From contig CANFWI010000007.1 in NCBI GenBank assembly GCA_947450675.1, positions 24,413-88,412 on the forward strand: 64,000 bases of DNA, written 5' to 3'. Under the pieces are notes generated by a model. It was given only the letters and a program-made list of their open reading frames with translations. It had not been told where the DNA came from and did not search any database. This document shows, in pieces, positions 54,766-64,000 of the stretch. This DNA comes from Comamonadaceae bacterium. Lineage in GTDB: Bacteria > Pseudomonadota > Gammaproteobacteria > Burkholderiales > Burkholderiaceae_C. Numbering within the stretch: position 1 is the stretch's first letter; every line of letters begins with the position of its first letter. The position numbers and the translations under genes are program-made.

Positions 54766-55581
54766 TTATTTCCCTCCGAAGAGGCGTTTGAGAAAGCTGG
54801 GTTTTTGCGCGTCGATGAAGCGCATCGGCTTGTCTTCGCCAAGGAAGCGGTCGATCACGTCCTTGTAGGCTTCTGAGACGTCGGTGCCAGCCATGTGCAC
54901 GGCAGGTACGCCTTGGTTGGAGGCTTGCAACACGGACTCTGATTCAGGGATGACGCCGATCAGTTTGATGCGCAGGATGTCGGTGATGTCTTCGAGCGAC
55001 AGCATCTGGCCTTGGTCGACGCGGTTTGGGTTGTAGCGTGTGATCAGCAAGTGCTCTTTGATGGGCTCGCTGCCTTCCATACCGCGCTTGGTCTTGCTCG
55101 ACAGCATGCCCAGAATGCGGTCTGAGTCGCGCACTGACGAGACTTCAGGATTGGTGACGATGAGGGCTTCATCGGCAAAGTGCATGGCCATCAGCGCGCC
55201 AGTTTCGATACCTGCCGGGGAGTCGCAAATGATGTATTCAAAGTCCATGGCGGACAGGTCTTTGAGGACTTTCTCAACGCCGTCTTTGCTCAGCGCTTCT
55301 TTGTCGCGCGTTTGTGAAGCGGCGAGGACATACAGGTTCTCGCATTGTTTGTCTTTGATGAGCGCTTGGTTCAGGTTGGCTTCGCCCTGAATGACGTTGA
55401 TCAGGTCATACACCACGCGGCGTTCGCAGCCCATGATGAGGTCCAAGTTACGCAGGCCGACATCGAAGTCGATGACGGCTGTTTTGTGACCGCGCAGGGC
55501 CAAGCCGGTTGCAAAGCTGGCACTGGTGGTGGTTTTACCCACGCCGCCCTTACCGGAAGTCACCACAATGATTTTGGCCAT
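54766..55581 (-). CDS. minD: septum site-determining ATPase MinD
   Basis: A 271-residue deviant Walker ATPase: IIVVTSGKGGVGKTTTSASF (P-loop with signature Lys), VIDFDVGLRNLDLIMGCERR and YIICDSPAGIETGAL. The C-terminal amphipathic helix (FLKRLFGGK) targets the membrane. The start at 55581 gives normal length; longer frames only add leader sequence. It recruits MinC and is regulated by MinE. Confidence 0.97.
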   Translation of the reverse strand: MAKIIVVTSGKGGVGKTTTSASFATGLALRGHKTAVIDFDVGLRNLDLIMGCERRVVYDLINVIQGEANLNQALIKDKQCENLYVLAASQTRDKEALSKDGVEKVLKDLSAMDFEYIICDSPAGIETGALMAMHFADEALIVTNPEVSSVRDSDRILGMLSSKTKRGMEGSEPIKEHLLITRYNPNRVDQGQMLSLEDITDILRIKLIGVIPESESVLQASNQGVPAVHMAGTDVSEAYKDVIDRFLGEDKPMRFIDAQKPSFLKRLFGGK

Positions 55582-55651
55582 TACTGAAAGTCCTTTGATT
55601 GAAAACGTGGGGTCTGAAGGCTGCTTGGAATGACGAACGACGGCGTCATTT

Positions 55652-56476
55652 TCACATTGCATCCATGACTAATTTGTCGCCATCGGGGCCTGCCACCAGC
55701 CGTACTTGGGCTGGCTTGCCCAGAATGTTGGCGGGCAGCGGGTTTTCGCTGGTGCGGTAAATGCCCGCAATGGAGATGAGTTCGGCTTCTAAGCTGAGGG
55801 CGAAGATGCGTGCCTCGGTGTTGCCGCGGGCGCCAGCCATGGCTTTGCCACGCAGCGGGGCGTAGACATGGATGTGGCCGTCGGCAATGATTTCTGCGCC
55901 GGCGTTGACCATTGCCAGCACCACGAGGTCTCGGCCACGGGCATAGATTTGCTGGCCCGAACGCAAGGGCTTGTTGATGACCAGCGCACCCAGTGGCGCT
56001 TCAGGCGGGGGCTGCACCGCCACCGGGGCGGTGACTGGCGCGGGTGTGGGCGCAGCTTTGACGCTGGACGCGGCTTGTTTGGCTGGAGCGACTTGGCGCT
56101 CGGGTTCCGGTGTGGGCGGACTGCTGGCCACCACCCGGGCATCCGGGGCAGGCAACAGCCCGGCCGCCAGTCCGTCGGCCATCTGGGCTGGGCTGCCACC
56201 TTTGATGGCAATCGGCACCACGCTGTATTGACGCAGCAGATTCAAGAGGGCCGGGAAATCAATCGATTCAACATCGGTACCGGTTCGCCGCGCCGCTGCA
56301 TTCAGCTGCGTCAGGTCGATGACCAGCGGGTCGTGGTCAAAAAAGTCGGGAATATCACCGAAGCGGGTTTTCAGGTCGCGCGTCAAGGCGCCTAAGTCGG
56401 TGGACTTGAGCAGCAGGGCAACCAACGGCAGGTTGGCACTCTTGATCTCAAATGAGGCCGGTGGAACAACGGTCAT
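55652..56476 (-). CDS. minC: septum site-determining protein MinC
   Basis: A 274-residue FtsZ polymerisation inhibitor: N-terminal domain (FEIKSANLPLVALLLKSTDL, HDPLVIDLTQLN), an Ala/Pro-rich linker (about 125-165, PTPAPVTAPVAVQPPPEAP) and the C-terminal beta-helix that dimerises and binds MinD (LRSGQQIYARGRDLVVLAMV, GHIHVYAPLRGKAMAGARGN). The long proline-rich linker is typical of Burkholderiales MinC. The start at 56476 is preferred to 56536. Confidence 0.95.
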   Translation of the reverse strand: MTVVPPASFEIKSANLPLVALLLKSTDLGALTRDLKTRFGDIPDFFDHDPLVIDLTQLNAAARRTGTDVESIDFPALLNLLRQYSVVPIAIKGGSPAQMADGLAAGLLPAPDARVVASSPPTPEPERQVAPAKQAASSVKAAPTPAPVTAPVAVQPPPEAPLGALVINKPLRSGQQIYARGRDLVVLAMVNAGAEIIADGHIHVYAPLRGKAMAGARGNTEARIFALSLEAELISIAGIYRTSENPLPANILGKPAQVRLVAGPDGDKLVMDAM

Positions 56477-56632
56477 GGATGATGGGCGGAGCGTGGCCGA
56501 GGGTAAGCAAAACACGGGTATGAAACCAAGGGTCAAGCACAGCGTCTGTTCGACGGGCTTGAACCGGCCGACATTTTAACAGCGGAGCCAGCAGGCAGCG
56601 CTAGGGCGGGAGCAGTCTTCGACAGCCCGCTG

Positions 56633-57445
56633 TCAAAACACAATTTCAGCAGCGAGTGGCGCGTGATCAGACAGGTGTGACCAAGGTTTGCGCGGCAACA
56701 CCACGGGTGCATGAGCGCTTGCATTGCGCACATAAATGCGGTCCAACCGGAGCAGCGGAAAACGCGCCGGAAAGGACCGCGCGGCCCGACCATGGTTCTG
56801 CACAAACACTTCATGCAGGTTCGCGCCTTTTTCCAACTGCTTGTGCGCACGCATACGCCAGTCATTGAAGTCGCCTGCAACGATCACTGGCGCGTCAGGC
56901 GGAATGTCATGACGGACCATGTCGCAGATCATGTCCATTTGTTGCTTGCGGTGTGACTCCAGCAGACCCAAATGAACGCAGATAGCGTGGACGTTGGGCT
57001 GTTGATCTGGCATTTTCAGAGTGCAATGGAGCAGACCGCGCCGCTCGGGGCCGCTGATAGAGACGTCTCGGTTCTCGTGATGGATGATCGGAAACTTGGA
57101 CATCACCGCATTGCCATGGTGGCCTTTGGTGTAAACCGCGTTACGTCCATAGGCAAATTCCGGCCAAAGGCTGTCGGCTAAAAATTCATAATGCGGTGCG
57201 TCGGGGTAGTTGTCGAATTTGTCGGCGTGGGTGGTGTGTGTACCGGCAACTTCTTGCATAAAAACCACATCGGCCCCGACCCGCCGAACGGCATCACGCA
57301 ACTCATGCAGGATGAACTTGCGGTTGAAAAACGTGAACCCCTTGTGGATGTTCACCGTCATGACCTTGATGGAAAAAGCCGGCGGATCGCTGGTTTGAGA
57401 AAGATCAGCTTCTGGTGACCGGATGACGGGACGCGGGACGAGCAT
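56633..57445 (-). CDS. endonuclease/exonuclease/phosphatase (EEP) family protein
   Basis: A 270-residue EEP-fold hydrolase: [20 protein letters not shown] (metal-binding Asn/His region), [14 protein letters not shown] (catalytic Glu), [33 protein letters not shown] (Asp and Asn) and [12 protein letters not shown] (terminal Asp-His pair). It resembles the cardiolipin-synthase-associated or YbhP-like phosphodiesterase subgroup; the substrate could be nucleic acid, phospholipid or sphingomyelin-like ester. ATG at 57445 is preferred; a TTG at 57472 is possible. Confidence 0.88.
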   Translation of the reverse strand: MLVPRPVIRSPEADLSQTSDPPAFSIKVMTVNIHKGFTFFNRKFILHELRDAVRRVGADVVFMQEVAGTHTTHADKFDNYPDAPHYEFLADSLWPEFAYGRNAVYTKGHHGNAVMSKFPIIHHENRDVSISGPERRGLLHCTLKMPDQQPNVHAICVHLGLLESHRKQQMDMICDMVRHDIPPDAPVIVAGDFNDWRMRAHKQLEKGANLHEVFVQNHGRAARSFPARFPLLRLDRIYVRNASAHAPVVLPRKPWSHLSDHAPLAAEIVF

Positions 57446-57537
57446 GAGGTGAGCCAACGAACGAATGGTCAAAGTGGCGTTTTAACGCGGGTGGTCATGT
57501 TGACGCCGTAGGACAGCGGACACAACCCCAAGGCGCT

Positions 57538-57711
57538 ATGTTGTCACACCTGGCACCGACCTCACGTACGGAGATGTTTCTATACTCGCGCTTGAATGGT
57601 CTTGCTGTTGGCTACGTATATCCCGCGCAACCATTTCAAGGCACGCTGGCTTGGGCCACGTTCGCGTTCTGGTTACACGGCTTACTGATTGGTATATTGC
57701 CGTTGAGCTAA
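57538..57711 (+). other. possible small membrane protein or remnant (57 codons)
   Basis: A short frame with a hydrophobic C-terminal half: SRLNGLAVGYVYPAQPFQG then WATFAFWLHGLLIGILPLS. The arrangement looks like the last membrane helices of a small integral membrane protein whose front is missing, or a real single-pass peptide. No ribosome site stands out and the frame ends four bases before the convergent Spy-like gene stop. Not recognised with certainty. Confidence 0.3.
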
Positions 57712-57715
57712 AGGA

Positions 57716-58261
57716 TCAGCCGGGATGGCGTCCGTGCATGCCATCCGCGCGCCCCATGCCATGACCACCGTGGCCCCTGAAGGCGAGCTCGAATTGCTCG
57801 TCAAAAACCTTCTTTTGATCTGCGCTCAAAACCGCATAAAAGGTTTTGGTGGCTTGCGCACGTTGATCCATCCGCGCGGTCATCTCGGCCACGCGCTCTG
57901 CGTGCAAAACGCGCATGCGGTCCAGCCGTTCAGGCGTTGGCAACTTGCTCAGCTCGGCATGCACGGCGGCCATGGATGTCTGAAGCGTCGCGCGAGGGCT
58001 TGGTTTGATGGCCTCGGTGTAGGTCGTCCAAGCGGCTTCTTGTGCTGGCGTGAGCTTCAGCTTGGCTTTGATCTCGGCCAAGCGCTGGCCCATGCGGGCC
58101 TGCATCGTGGCTGGATCGTGCATGCCCATGGCTTGACCGTGTGCGGCAGGGCCAGCACCCGGACCAGCGCCCGGAAAAGGTTGGGCCATGCTGTAACCAG
58201 CGAGTGTGCTGAGAGCGCCTGCCAAGATGAGGGTGTGAAGTGGTTTGAAGTACGTGCGCAT
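57716..58261 (-). CDS. Spy/CpxP-like periplasmic protein (LTXXQ motif)
   Basis: A 181-residue exported protein with a signal peptide (PLHTLILAGALSTLAGYSMA), a Gly/Pro/Ala-rich stretch, and a helical Spy-type domain: RLAEIKAKLKLTPAQEAAW (the LTPAQ motif), then LSADQKKVFDEQFELAFRGH as a second LTXXQ-like helix. The tail is His/Gly/Met-rich (GGHGMGRADGMHGRH), which could bind metal. Spy/CpxP proteins act as ATP-independent chaperones or envelope-stress sensors; nearby copper genes make a metal-stress link plausible. Confidence 0.88.
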   Translation of the reverse strand: MRTYFKPLHTLILAGALSTLAGYSMAQPFPGAGPGAGPAAHGQAMGMHDPATMQARMGQRLAEIKAKLKLTPAQEAAWTTYTEAIKPSPRATLQTSMAAVHAELSKLPTPERLDRMRVLHAERVAEMTARMDQRAQATKTFYAVLSADQKKVFDEQFELAFRGHGGHGMGRADGMHGRHPG

Positions 58262-58451
58262 GATTTATTCCCTTGAAGTGAAGTTGACGAAAAAGCAAGG
58301 GCTGAAGCTTTGTGCGACAGCTTGATGGTGAGTCTGAGCGAGCCTTGTTTCGGCCGCGTGATGCGTGTGTATGGCTTTGTAAAGTTGATCGAGCAGACGT
58401 GTTTTAAAAAATGTGCCGCCAGCCCACGCGGCATGCCACAATGATTCCAGC

Positions 58452-60580
<2,129 letters not shown>

Positions 60581-60592
60581 GTTGACGAGTCC

Positions 60593-61012
60593 TCAGCCGC
60601 CAGCCAGCTCGTCAAGGATCGGACAGTCGGGTCGGCTGTCACCGTGGCAGCCGTGAATCAGATGGCTCAGCGTGCGCTGCATTTCTTGCAAGGCGGTGAC
60701 GCGTTGGGCCAGCTCATCTGCATGCTTTTGCGCGATGCGTTTGACGCTGGCGCTGGTGCGTCTCCGGTTGTTCCACAGACTCACCAATTCGGCGATCTCG
60801 GCCATCGAAAAGCCGAGGTCGCGCGCTCTTTTGATGAAGCGCAGCACATGCACTTCGGCTTGGCTGTACTGGCGGTAACCGCTGTCGGTGCGGCGCACCT
60901 TGCCCAGCAATCCAAGGGATTCGTAGTAACGGATCATCTTGGCAGACACGCCGCACTGTTCGGCGGCGCTGCCAATATTGACCGGCGCGGCCTCTTGAGC
61001 TGAGGTGGTCAT
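60593..61012 (-). CDS. cueR: Cu(I)-responsive MerR-family regulator
   Basis: A 139-residue CueR-type regulator: NIGSAAEQCGVSAKMIRYYE (winged helix), TDSGYRQYSQAEVHVLRFIK, a dimerisation helix, and the Cu(I)-binding loop CHGDSRPDCPILDEL with the Cys-x7-Cys spacing of CueR. The start is placed at 61012, 13 bases after the copZ stop; an open frame upstream overlaps copZ. It should twist the 19-bp-spaced copA and copZ promoters into the active form when copper binds. Confidence 0.94.
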   Translation of the reverse strand: MTTSAQEAAPVNIGSAAEQCGVSAKMIRYYESLGLLGKVRRTDSGYRQYSQAEVHVLRFIKRARDLGFSMAEIAELVSLWNNRRRTSASVKRIAQKHADELAQRVTALQEMQRTLSHLIHGCHGDSRPDCPILDELAGG

Positions 61013-61025
61013 GCGGGTGGACGCA

Positions 61026-61223
61026 TCAGGCTGCAACGACATAGCCCTCTTCGGCGATGGCCTTGGCCAAGGCTTCCCGGGCTTGTGTGCTGTCGATGTC
61101 AACGCGGTTGGCGGCGCGGTCGATGCTGACTTGTGCTTGCGGGTCGAGCTGTTGCACCGCGTTTTTGACGGCGCGTTCGCAGTGGCCGCAAGTCATGCCT
61201 GTGACGGTGAAAGTTTGGTTCAT
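61026..61223 (-). CDS. copZ: copper chaperone CopZ (HMA domain)
   Basis: A 65-residue heavy-metal-associated domain with the metal-binding GMTCGHCERAVKNAV loop and GYVVAA at the end. It shuttles Cu(I) to the P-type ATPase and regulator. The start at 61223 fits with AAGGA nine bases upstream; the longer frame from 61253 would start upstream of the predicted transcription start. Co-transcribed with cueR. Confidence 0.94.
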   Translation of the reverse strand: MNQTFTVTGMTCGHCERAVKNAVQQLDPQAQVSIDRAANRVDIDSTQAREALAKAIAEEGYVVAA

Positions 61224-61253
61224 GGCTGGGTTCCTTTGTGTTGATGTGAGCAT

Positions 61254-61284
61254 AGTCTGAAGCTTCCCACGATGGCAAGGTCAA
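61254..61284 (-). promoter_or_regulatory. CueR-type promoter of copZ-cueR
   Basis: On minus: -35 TTGACC (61284-61279), a 19-bp spacer carrying the dyad TTGCCATCGTGGGAA, and -10 CAGACT (61259-61254). The overlong spacer with an inverted repeat is the hallmark of MerR/CueR-activated promoters. Confidence 0.8.
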
Positions 61285-61310
61285 GTTTTATTTAATCACT
61301 CGGGTAATGC

Positions 61311-61341
61311 TTGACCTTGCCACAGTGGCAGGGTTTAAGCT
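61311..61341 (+). promoter_or_regulatory. CueR-type promoter of copA
   Basis: -35 TTGACC (61311-61316), a 19-bp spacer with the dyad CCTTGCCACAGTGGCAGGG, and -10 TAAGCT (61336-61341). The copA ATG begins only seven bases after the -10, so the transcript would start at or very near the start codon. Confidence 0.85.
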
Positions 61342-61347
61342 TCGAAC

Positions 61348-63606
61348 ATGACTACCCCACTTGACGCCCCCTCCAGCACCTCAACTTTAGACCTTGGCAT
61401 TGAGGGCATGACCTGTGCCTCGTGCGTCTCGCGGGTGGAAAAAGCCTTGAAGAAAGTACCGGGCGTGCAAGACGCCACGGTGAACTTGGCAACTGAGTCC
61501 GCTCGGATTGTTTTTGAAGCGTCAGACCAAGCCGAAGCCAGGCTGCGACGAGCTGTCCGGGAAGCCGGCTATGGCGTGCGCGAAACAGATTTGATGAGCG
61601 ATGCACAAGATGCTTCACCCTGGGCTGGTTTTGCGCCGGTTGCGGTGGCGCTGGCAATGGCGACGCCCTTGGTGCTGCCAATGCTGGCCGATCTGTTCGG
61701 CCGTCACTGGATGCTGCCCGCGTGGCAGCAGTTCATGTTGGCGACGCCGGTGCAATTTATTTTGGGTGCGCGTTTTTACCGGGCTGGTTGGCATGCGTTG
61801 AAGGCGCTCACCGGCAACATGGATTTGTTGGTCGCTATTGGCACCAGCGCGGGCTGGGGCTTGTCGGTGTGGCTGTGGTTGAGCGCCGAGTCTGGCAGCA
61901 TGCCGCACCTCTACTTTGAAGCCTCGGCGGTGGTGATTTCGCTGGTGATGTTGGGCAAGTGGCTGGAGACGCGGGCGAAGCGGCAGACCACGGCGGCCAT
62001 TCGTGCCTTGCATGCCTTGCGCCCTGCGCTGGCGCACGTGATTCTTCTCTCTGGTGAGCAGACTGATGTGCCGGTGGCGGAGTTGTTGGTGAATGACCGC
62101 GTGGTGGTTTTGCCCGGCGAGCGTATTCCGGTTGACGGCGTGCTGACAGAAGGCCGCACGCAGGTCGATGAGTCCATGCTGACAGGTGAGCCGCTGCCAG
62201 TTGCCAAGGAGCTTGAGGCGACGCTCACTGGCGGCAGCATCAATGGCGATGGCCGTGTTGTCATGCGGGTCAGCGCGGTGGGACACAACACCGTGCTCTC
62301 CAAAATCATTGCCCTGGTCGAAGATGCTCAAGCGGCCAAGGCGCCGATTCAGCGCTTGGTCGACAAGGTCTCGGCGGTGTTTGTGCCTGTGGTCTTGCTG
62401 ATTGGATTGGTCACTTTGCTAGTCTGGCTGGCCATGGGCGAGCCGCTGGAGGTGGCACTGATCCGCGCGGTGGCGGTGCTGGTGATCGCGTGTCCGTGCG
62501 CTTTGGGCTTGGCTACGCCCGTGGCCATCATGGCCGGGACTGGCGTGGCGGCGCGTGCGGGTATTTTGATCAAGGATGCGCAGGCGCTGGAGTTGGCGCA
62601 CCGTGCCGACACCGTGGCTTTCGACAAGACCGGCACCTTGACGGTGGGTCAGCCGCGTTTGGTGGCATTCGTGGTTGCCGGCGATGCTGAAGAGTCCGCC
62701 CAGTTGCGCGCAGCGGCCAGCTTGCAAAGCGGCAGTGAACATCCGCTCGCGCGGGCCGTTGTGAACGCGGCGAAAGAGCGTGGTTTGGACGTACTGGCGC
62801 CGGACGATGTGCACGCCGTCGCCGGTCGCGGCACCGAAGGGAATGTAGCGGGTCAGGCGTATTTGATCGGTAGCTTGCGTTGGGTCGAAGAGCTTGGTGT
62901 GAGCTTGGGCAGTTTGGCCCCGGAAGCCGAGCGCTTGCAACAAGACGGCACGACCTTGTCGGCTTTGCTTCAGCGCACGCCGCAAGGGCTGGTGTTGCGC
63001 GCCTTGATGGGTTTTGCCGATGAACCCAAGCCGGGCGCGCGTGAAGCCTTGGCGTCCCTGCGTGCTCGCGGTCTGCGCATCATCATGATCTCCGGCGACA
63101 ACCGCGGCGCGGCACTGGCCATGGGCGCACGGCTCGGCCTCAGCGCTGACGAAGTGATGGCGGACGTTTTGCCCGGCGATAAAGCGGCGAAGGTCGCGCA
63201 GCTCAAGCAGGGCGGGAAAACAGTGGTGATGGTCGGTGACGGCGTCAACGACGCACCCGCATTAGCTGCCGCCGATATTGGCATGGCCATGGGCACCGGG
63301 ACGGACGTGGCGATGCATGCGGCCGGCGTGACGTTGATGCGCGGCGATGTCTCGTTGGTCGAAGGGGCGCTGGATATTTCACACCGCACGGTGATGAAAA
63401 TCCGGCAGAACTTGTTTTGGGCTTTTGCGTACAACGTGGCCGGCATTCCGCTGGCGGCTTTGGGCTATCTGAACCCGGTGCTGGCGGGTGCGGCCATGGC
63501 GCTGTCAAGTGTCAGCGTCATGGCCAATGCCTTGCTGCTCAAGCGTTGGCGGCTTAAGCAGGTTCAGCGCATCTCAGGCGAGGCGGATCAGGCCAGTGTT
63601 GGGTAG
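61348..63606 (+). CDS. copA: Cu(I)-translocating P-type ATPase
   Basis: A 752-residue P1B-type ATPase. One N-terminal metal-binding domain ([20 protein letters not shown]), eight expected membrane helices with the Cu(I) site [13 protein letters not shown], actuator TGEPLPV, phosphorylation [18 protein letters not shown] and hinge [20 protein letters not shown]. It exports cytoplasmic Cu(I). Divergent from copZ-cueR with a shared control region. The 3' end overlaps the convergent nemA-like gene by 19 bases. No Shine-Dalgarno is visible before the ATG. Confidence 0.97.
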   Translation: MTTPLDAPSSTSTLDLGIEGMTCASCVSRVEKALKKVPGVQDATVNLATESARIVFEASDQAEARLRRAVREAGYGVRETDLMSDAQDASPWAGFAPVAVALAMATPLVLPMLADLFGRHWMLPAWQQFMLATPVQFILGARFYRAGWHALKALTGNMDLLVAIGTSAGWGLSVWLWLSAESGSMPHLYFEASAVVISLVMLGKWLETRAKRQTTAAIRALHALRPALAHVILLSGEQTDVPVAELLVNDRVVVLPGERIPVDGVLTEGRTQVDESMLTGEPLPVAKELEATLTGGSINGDGRVVMRVSAVGHNTVLSKIIALVEDAQAAKAPIQRLVDKVSAVFVPVVLLIGLVTLLVWLAMGEPLEVALIRAVAVLVIACPCALGLATPVAIMAGTGVAARAGILIKDAQALELAHRADTVAFDKTGTLTVGQPRLVAFVVAGDAEESAQLRAAASLQSGSEHPLARAVVNAAKERGLDVLAPDDVHAVAGRGTEGNVAGQAYLIGSLRWVEELGVSLGSLAPEAERLQQDGTTLSALLQRTPQGLVLRALMGFADEPKPGAREALASLRARGLRIIMISGDNRGAALAMGARLGLSADEVMADVLPGDKAAKVAQLKQGGKTVVMVGDGVNDAPALAAADIGMAMGTGTDVAMHAAGVTLMRGDVSLVEGALDISHRTVMKIRQNLFWAFAYNVAGIPLAALGYLNPVLAGAAMALSSVSVMANALLLKRWRLKQVQRISGEADQASVG

Positions 63607-64000
63607 TCCGTGTAGCCTTTGACGCCACCACCGTAAAAGGTGGTTTGGTCTGGCGTGTTCATCGGTGCGTCTTCACGCAGGCGACGCACGAGGTCAGGAT
63701 TGGCGATGAACGGCCGACCAAAGGCAACCAGATCAGCACCTTCAGCGACCGCTTTTTCGGCCAAAGCTTTGTCGTAGCCGTTATTGACCATCCATGCGCC
63801 TTTGCCACCAGCCATCCGGTAAGCGCGCTTGAGCGCTGCGTAATCAAATGGCCGATCGGCCATCTCACGTGGACCGCCGGTAGAGCCCTCAATGATGTGC
63901 ACAAAGGCCAAGTTGAGTGCTGCCAGTTGGCGCACCACGTACTCGAACAGCGGCTGCGGATCGGTGTCGTGCACATCGCCAGCCGGTGTCACCGGTGACA
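63588..64000 (-). CDS. alkene reductase (Old Yellow Enzyme family), 3' part
   Basis: The last 137 or so codons of an OYE-family flavoprotein; the 5' part is beyond the right edge. FMN-barrel segments are visible: [49 protein letters not shown] and the terminal [17 protein letters not shown], which matches NemA-type N-ethylmaleimide/xenobiotic reductases. It reduces activated alkenes with NAD(P)H. Confidence 0.92.
   Translation of the reverse strand, partial: SPVTPAGDVHDTDPQPLFEYVVRQLAALNLAFVHIIEGSTGGPREMADRPFDYAALKRAYRMAGGKGAWMVNNGYDKALAEKAVAEGADLVAFGRPFIANPDLVRRLREDAPMNTPDQTTFYGGGVKGYTDYPTLA

Overview
The window looks like a chromosomal segment from a freshwater-type betaproteobacterium, order Burkholderiales and most likely family Comamonadaceae. 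This is inferred from gene content, protein sequence style, orphan Bug-type solute-binding proteins and fairly high GC; no database search was possible. It contains the replication-origin neighbourhood: mnmE, yidC, yidD, rnpA and rpmH on the minus strand face dnaA, dnaN and gyrB on the plus strand across an intergenic region with DnaA boxes. I saw no rRNA, tRNA, CRISPR array, insertion sequence or prophage.

Regions. 1-9260 (minus): a catabolic operon with a Bug solute-binding protein, a hydrolase-fold protein without its nucleophile, a crotonase, a two-subunit class I fumarase/tartrate dehydratase-like enzyme, two family III CoA-transferases, a glutathione transferase and a fused double acyl-CoA dehydrogenase cut by the window edge. 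9.5-13.2 kb: maeB, then a secreted guanyl-type RNase with a barstar inhibitor. 13.2-18 kb (minus): lptD-surA-rsmA. 18-23.3 kb: an amgK-like kinase, rsmE, an MFS transporter, an M20 peptidase and a DUF1439 lipoprotein. 23.3-27.1 kb (minus): metX-metW-sulP behind a SAM-II-type riboswitch. 27.1-30.2 kb: a manganese exporter behind a yybP-ykoY riboswitch, amtB and a glycine-rich RRM protein. 30.3-36.4 kb: kdsD-kdsC-lptC, a CPA2 antiporter, a histidine phosphatase, an internally deleted apt remnant and a DapA-like lyase. 36.5-46.5 kb: the origin region. 46.5-57.5 kb: a type III restriction-enzyme remnant, two sugar/lactone beta-propellers, a GntR-aconitase-Bug cluster, minCDE and an EEP-family hydrolase. 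57.5-64 kb: a Spy-like protein, TPP riboswitch-thiC, the copper module cueR-copZ/copA, and the 3' part of an alkene reductase gene.

The strongest unusual signal is a short GC-rich palindromic repeat. One copy fills the surA-rsmA gap, another is inserted in frame inside rsmA, and a tandem form with exact 22-bp direct repeats is inserted in frame, in the opposite coding orientation, inside metX. It behaves like a mobile palindromic element tolerated inside essential or biosynthetic proteins. Other points of note are a SAM-II aptamer followed by an intrinsic terminator, a manganese riboswitch with two competing Shine-Dalgarno pairings, a CueR-type copA promoter that predicts a leaderless mRNA, and an uncharacterised dicarboxylate/CoA operon.
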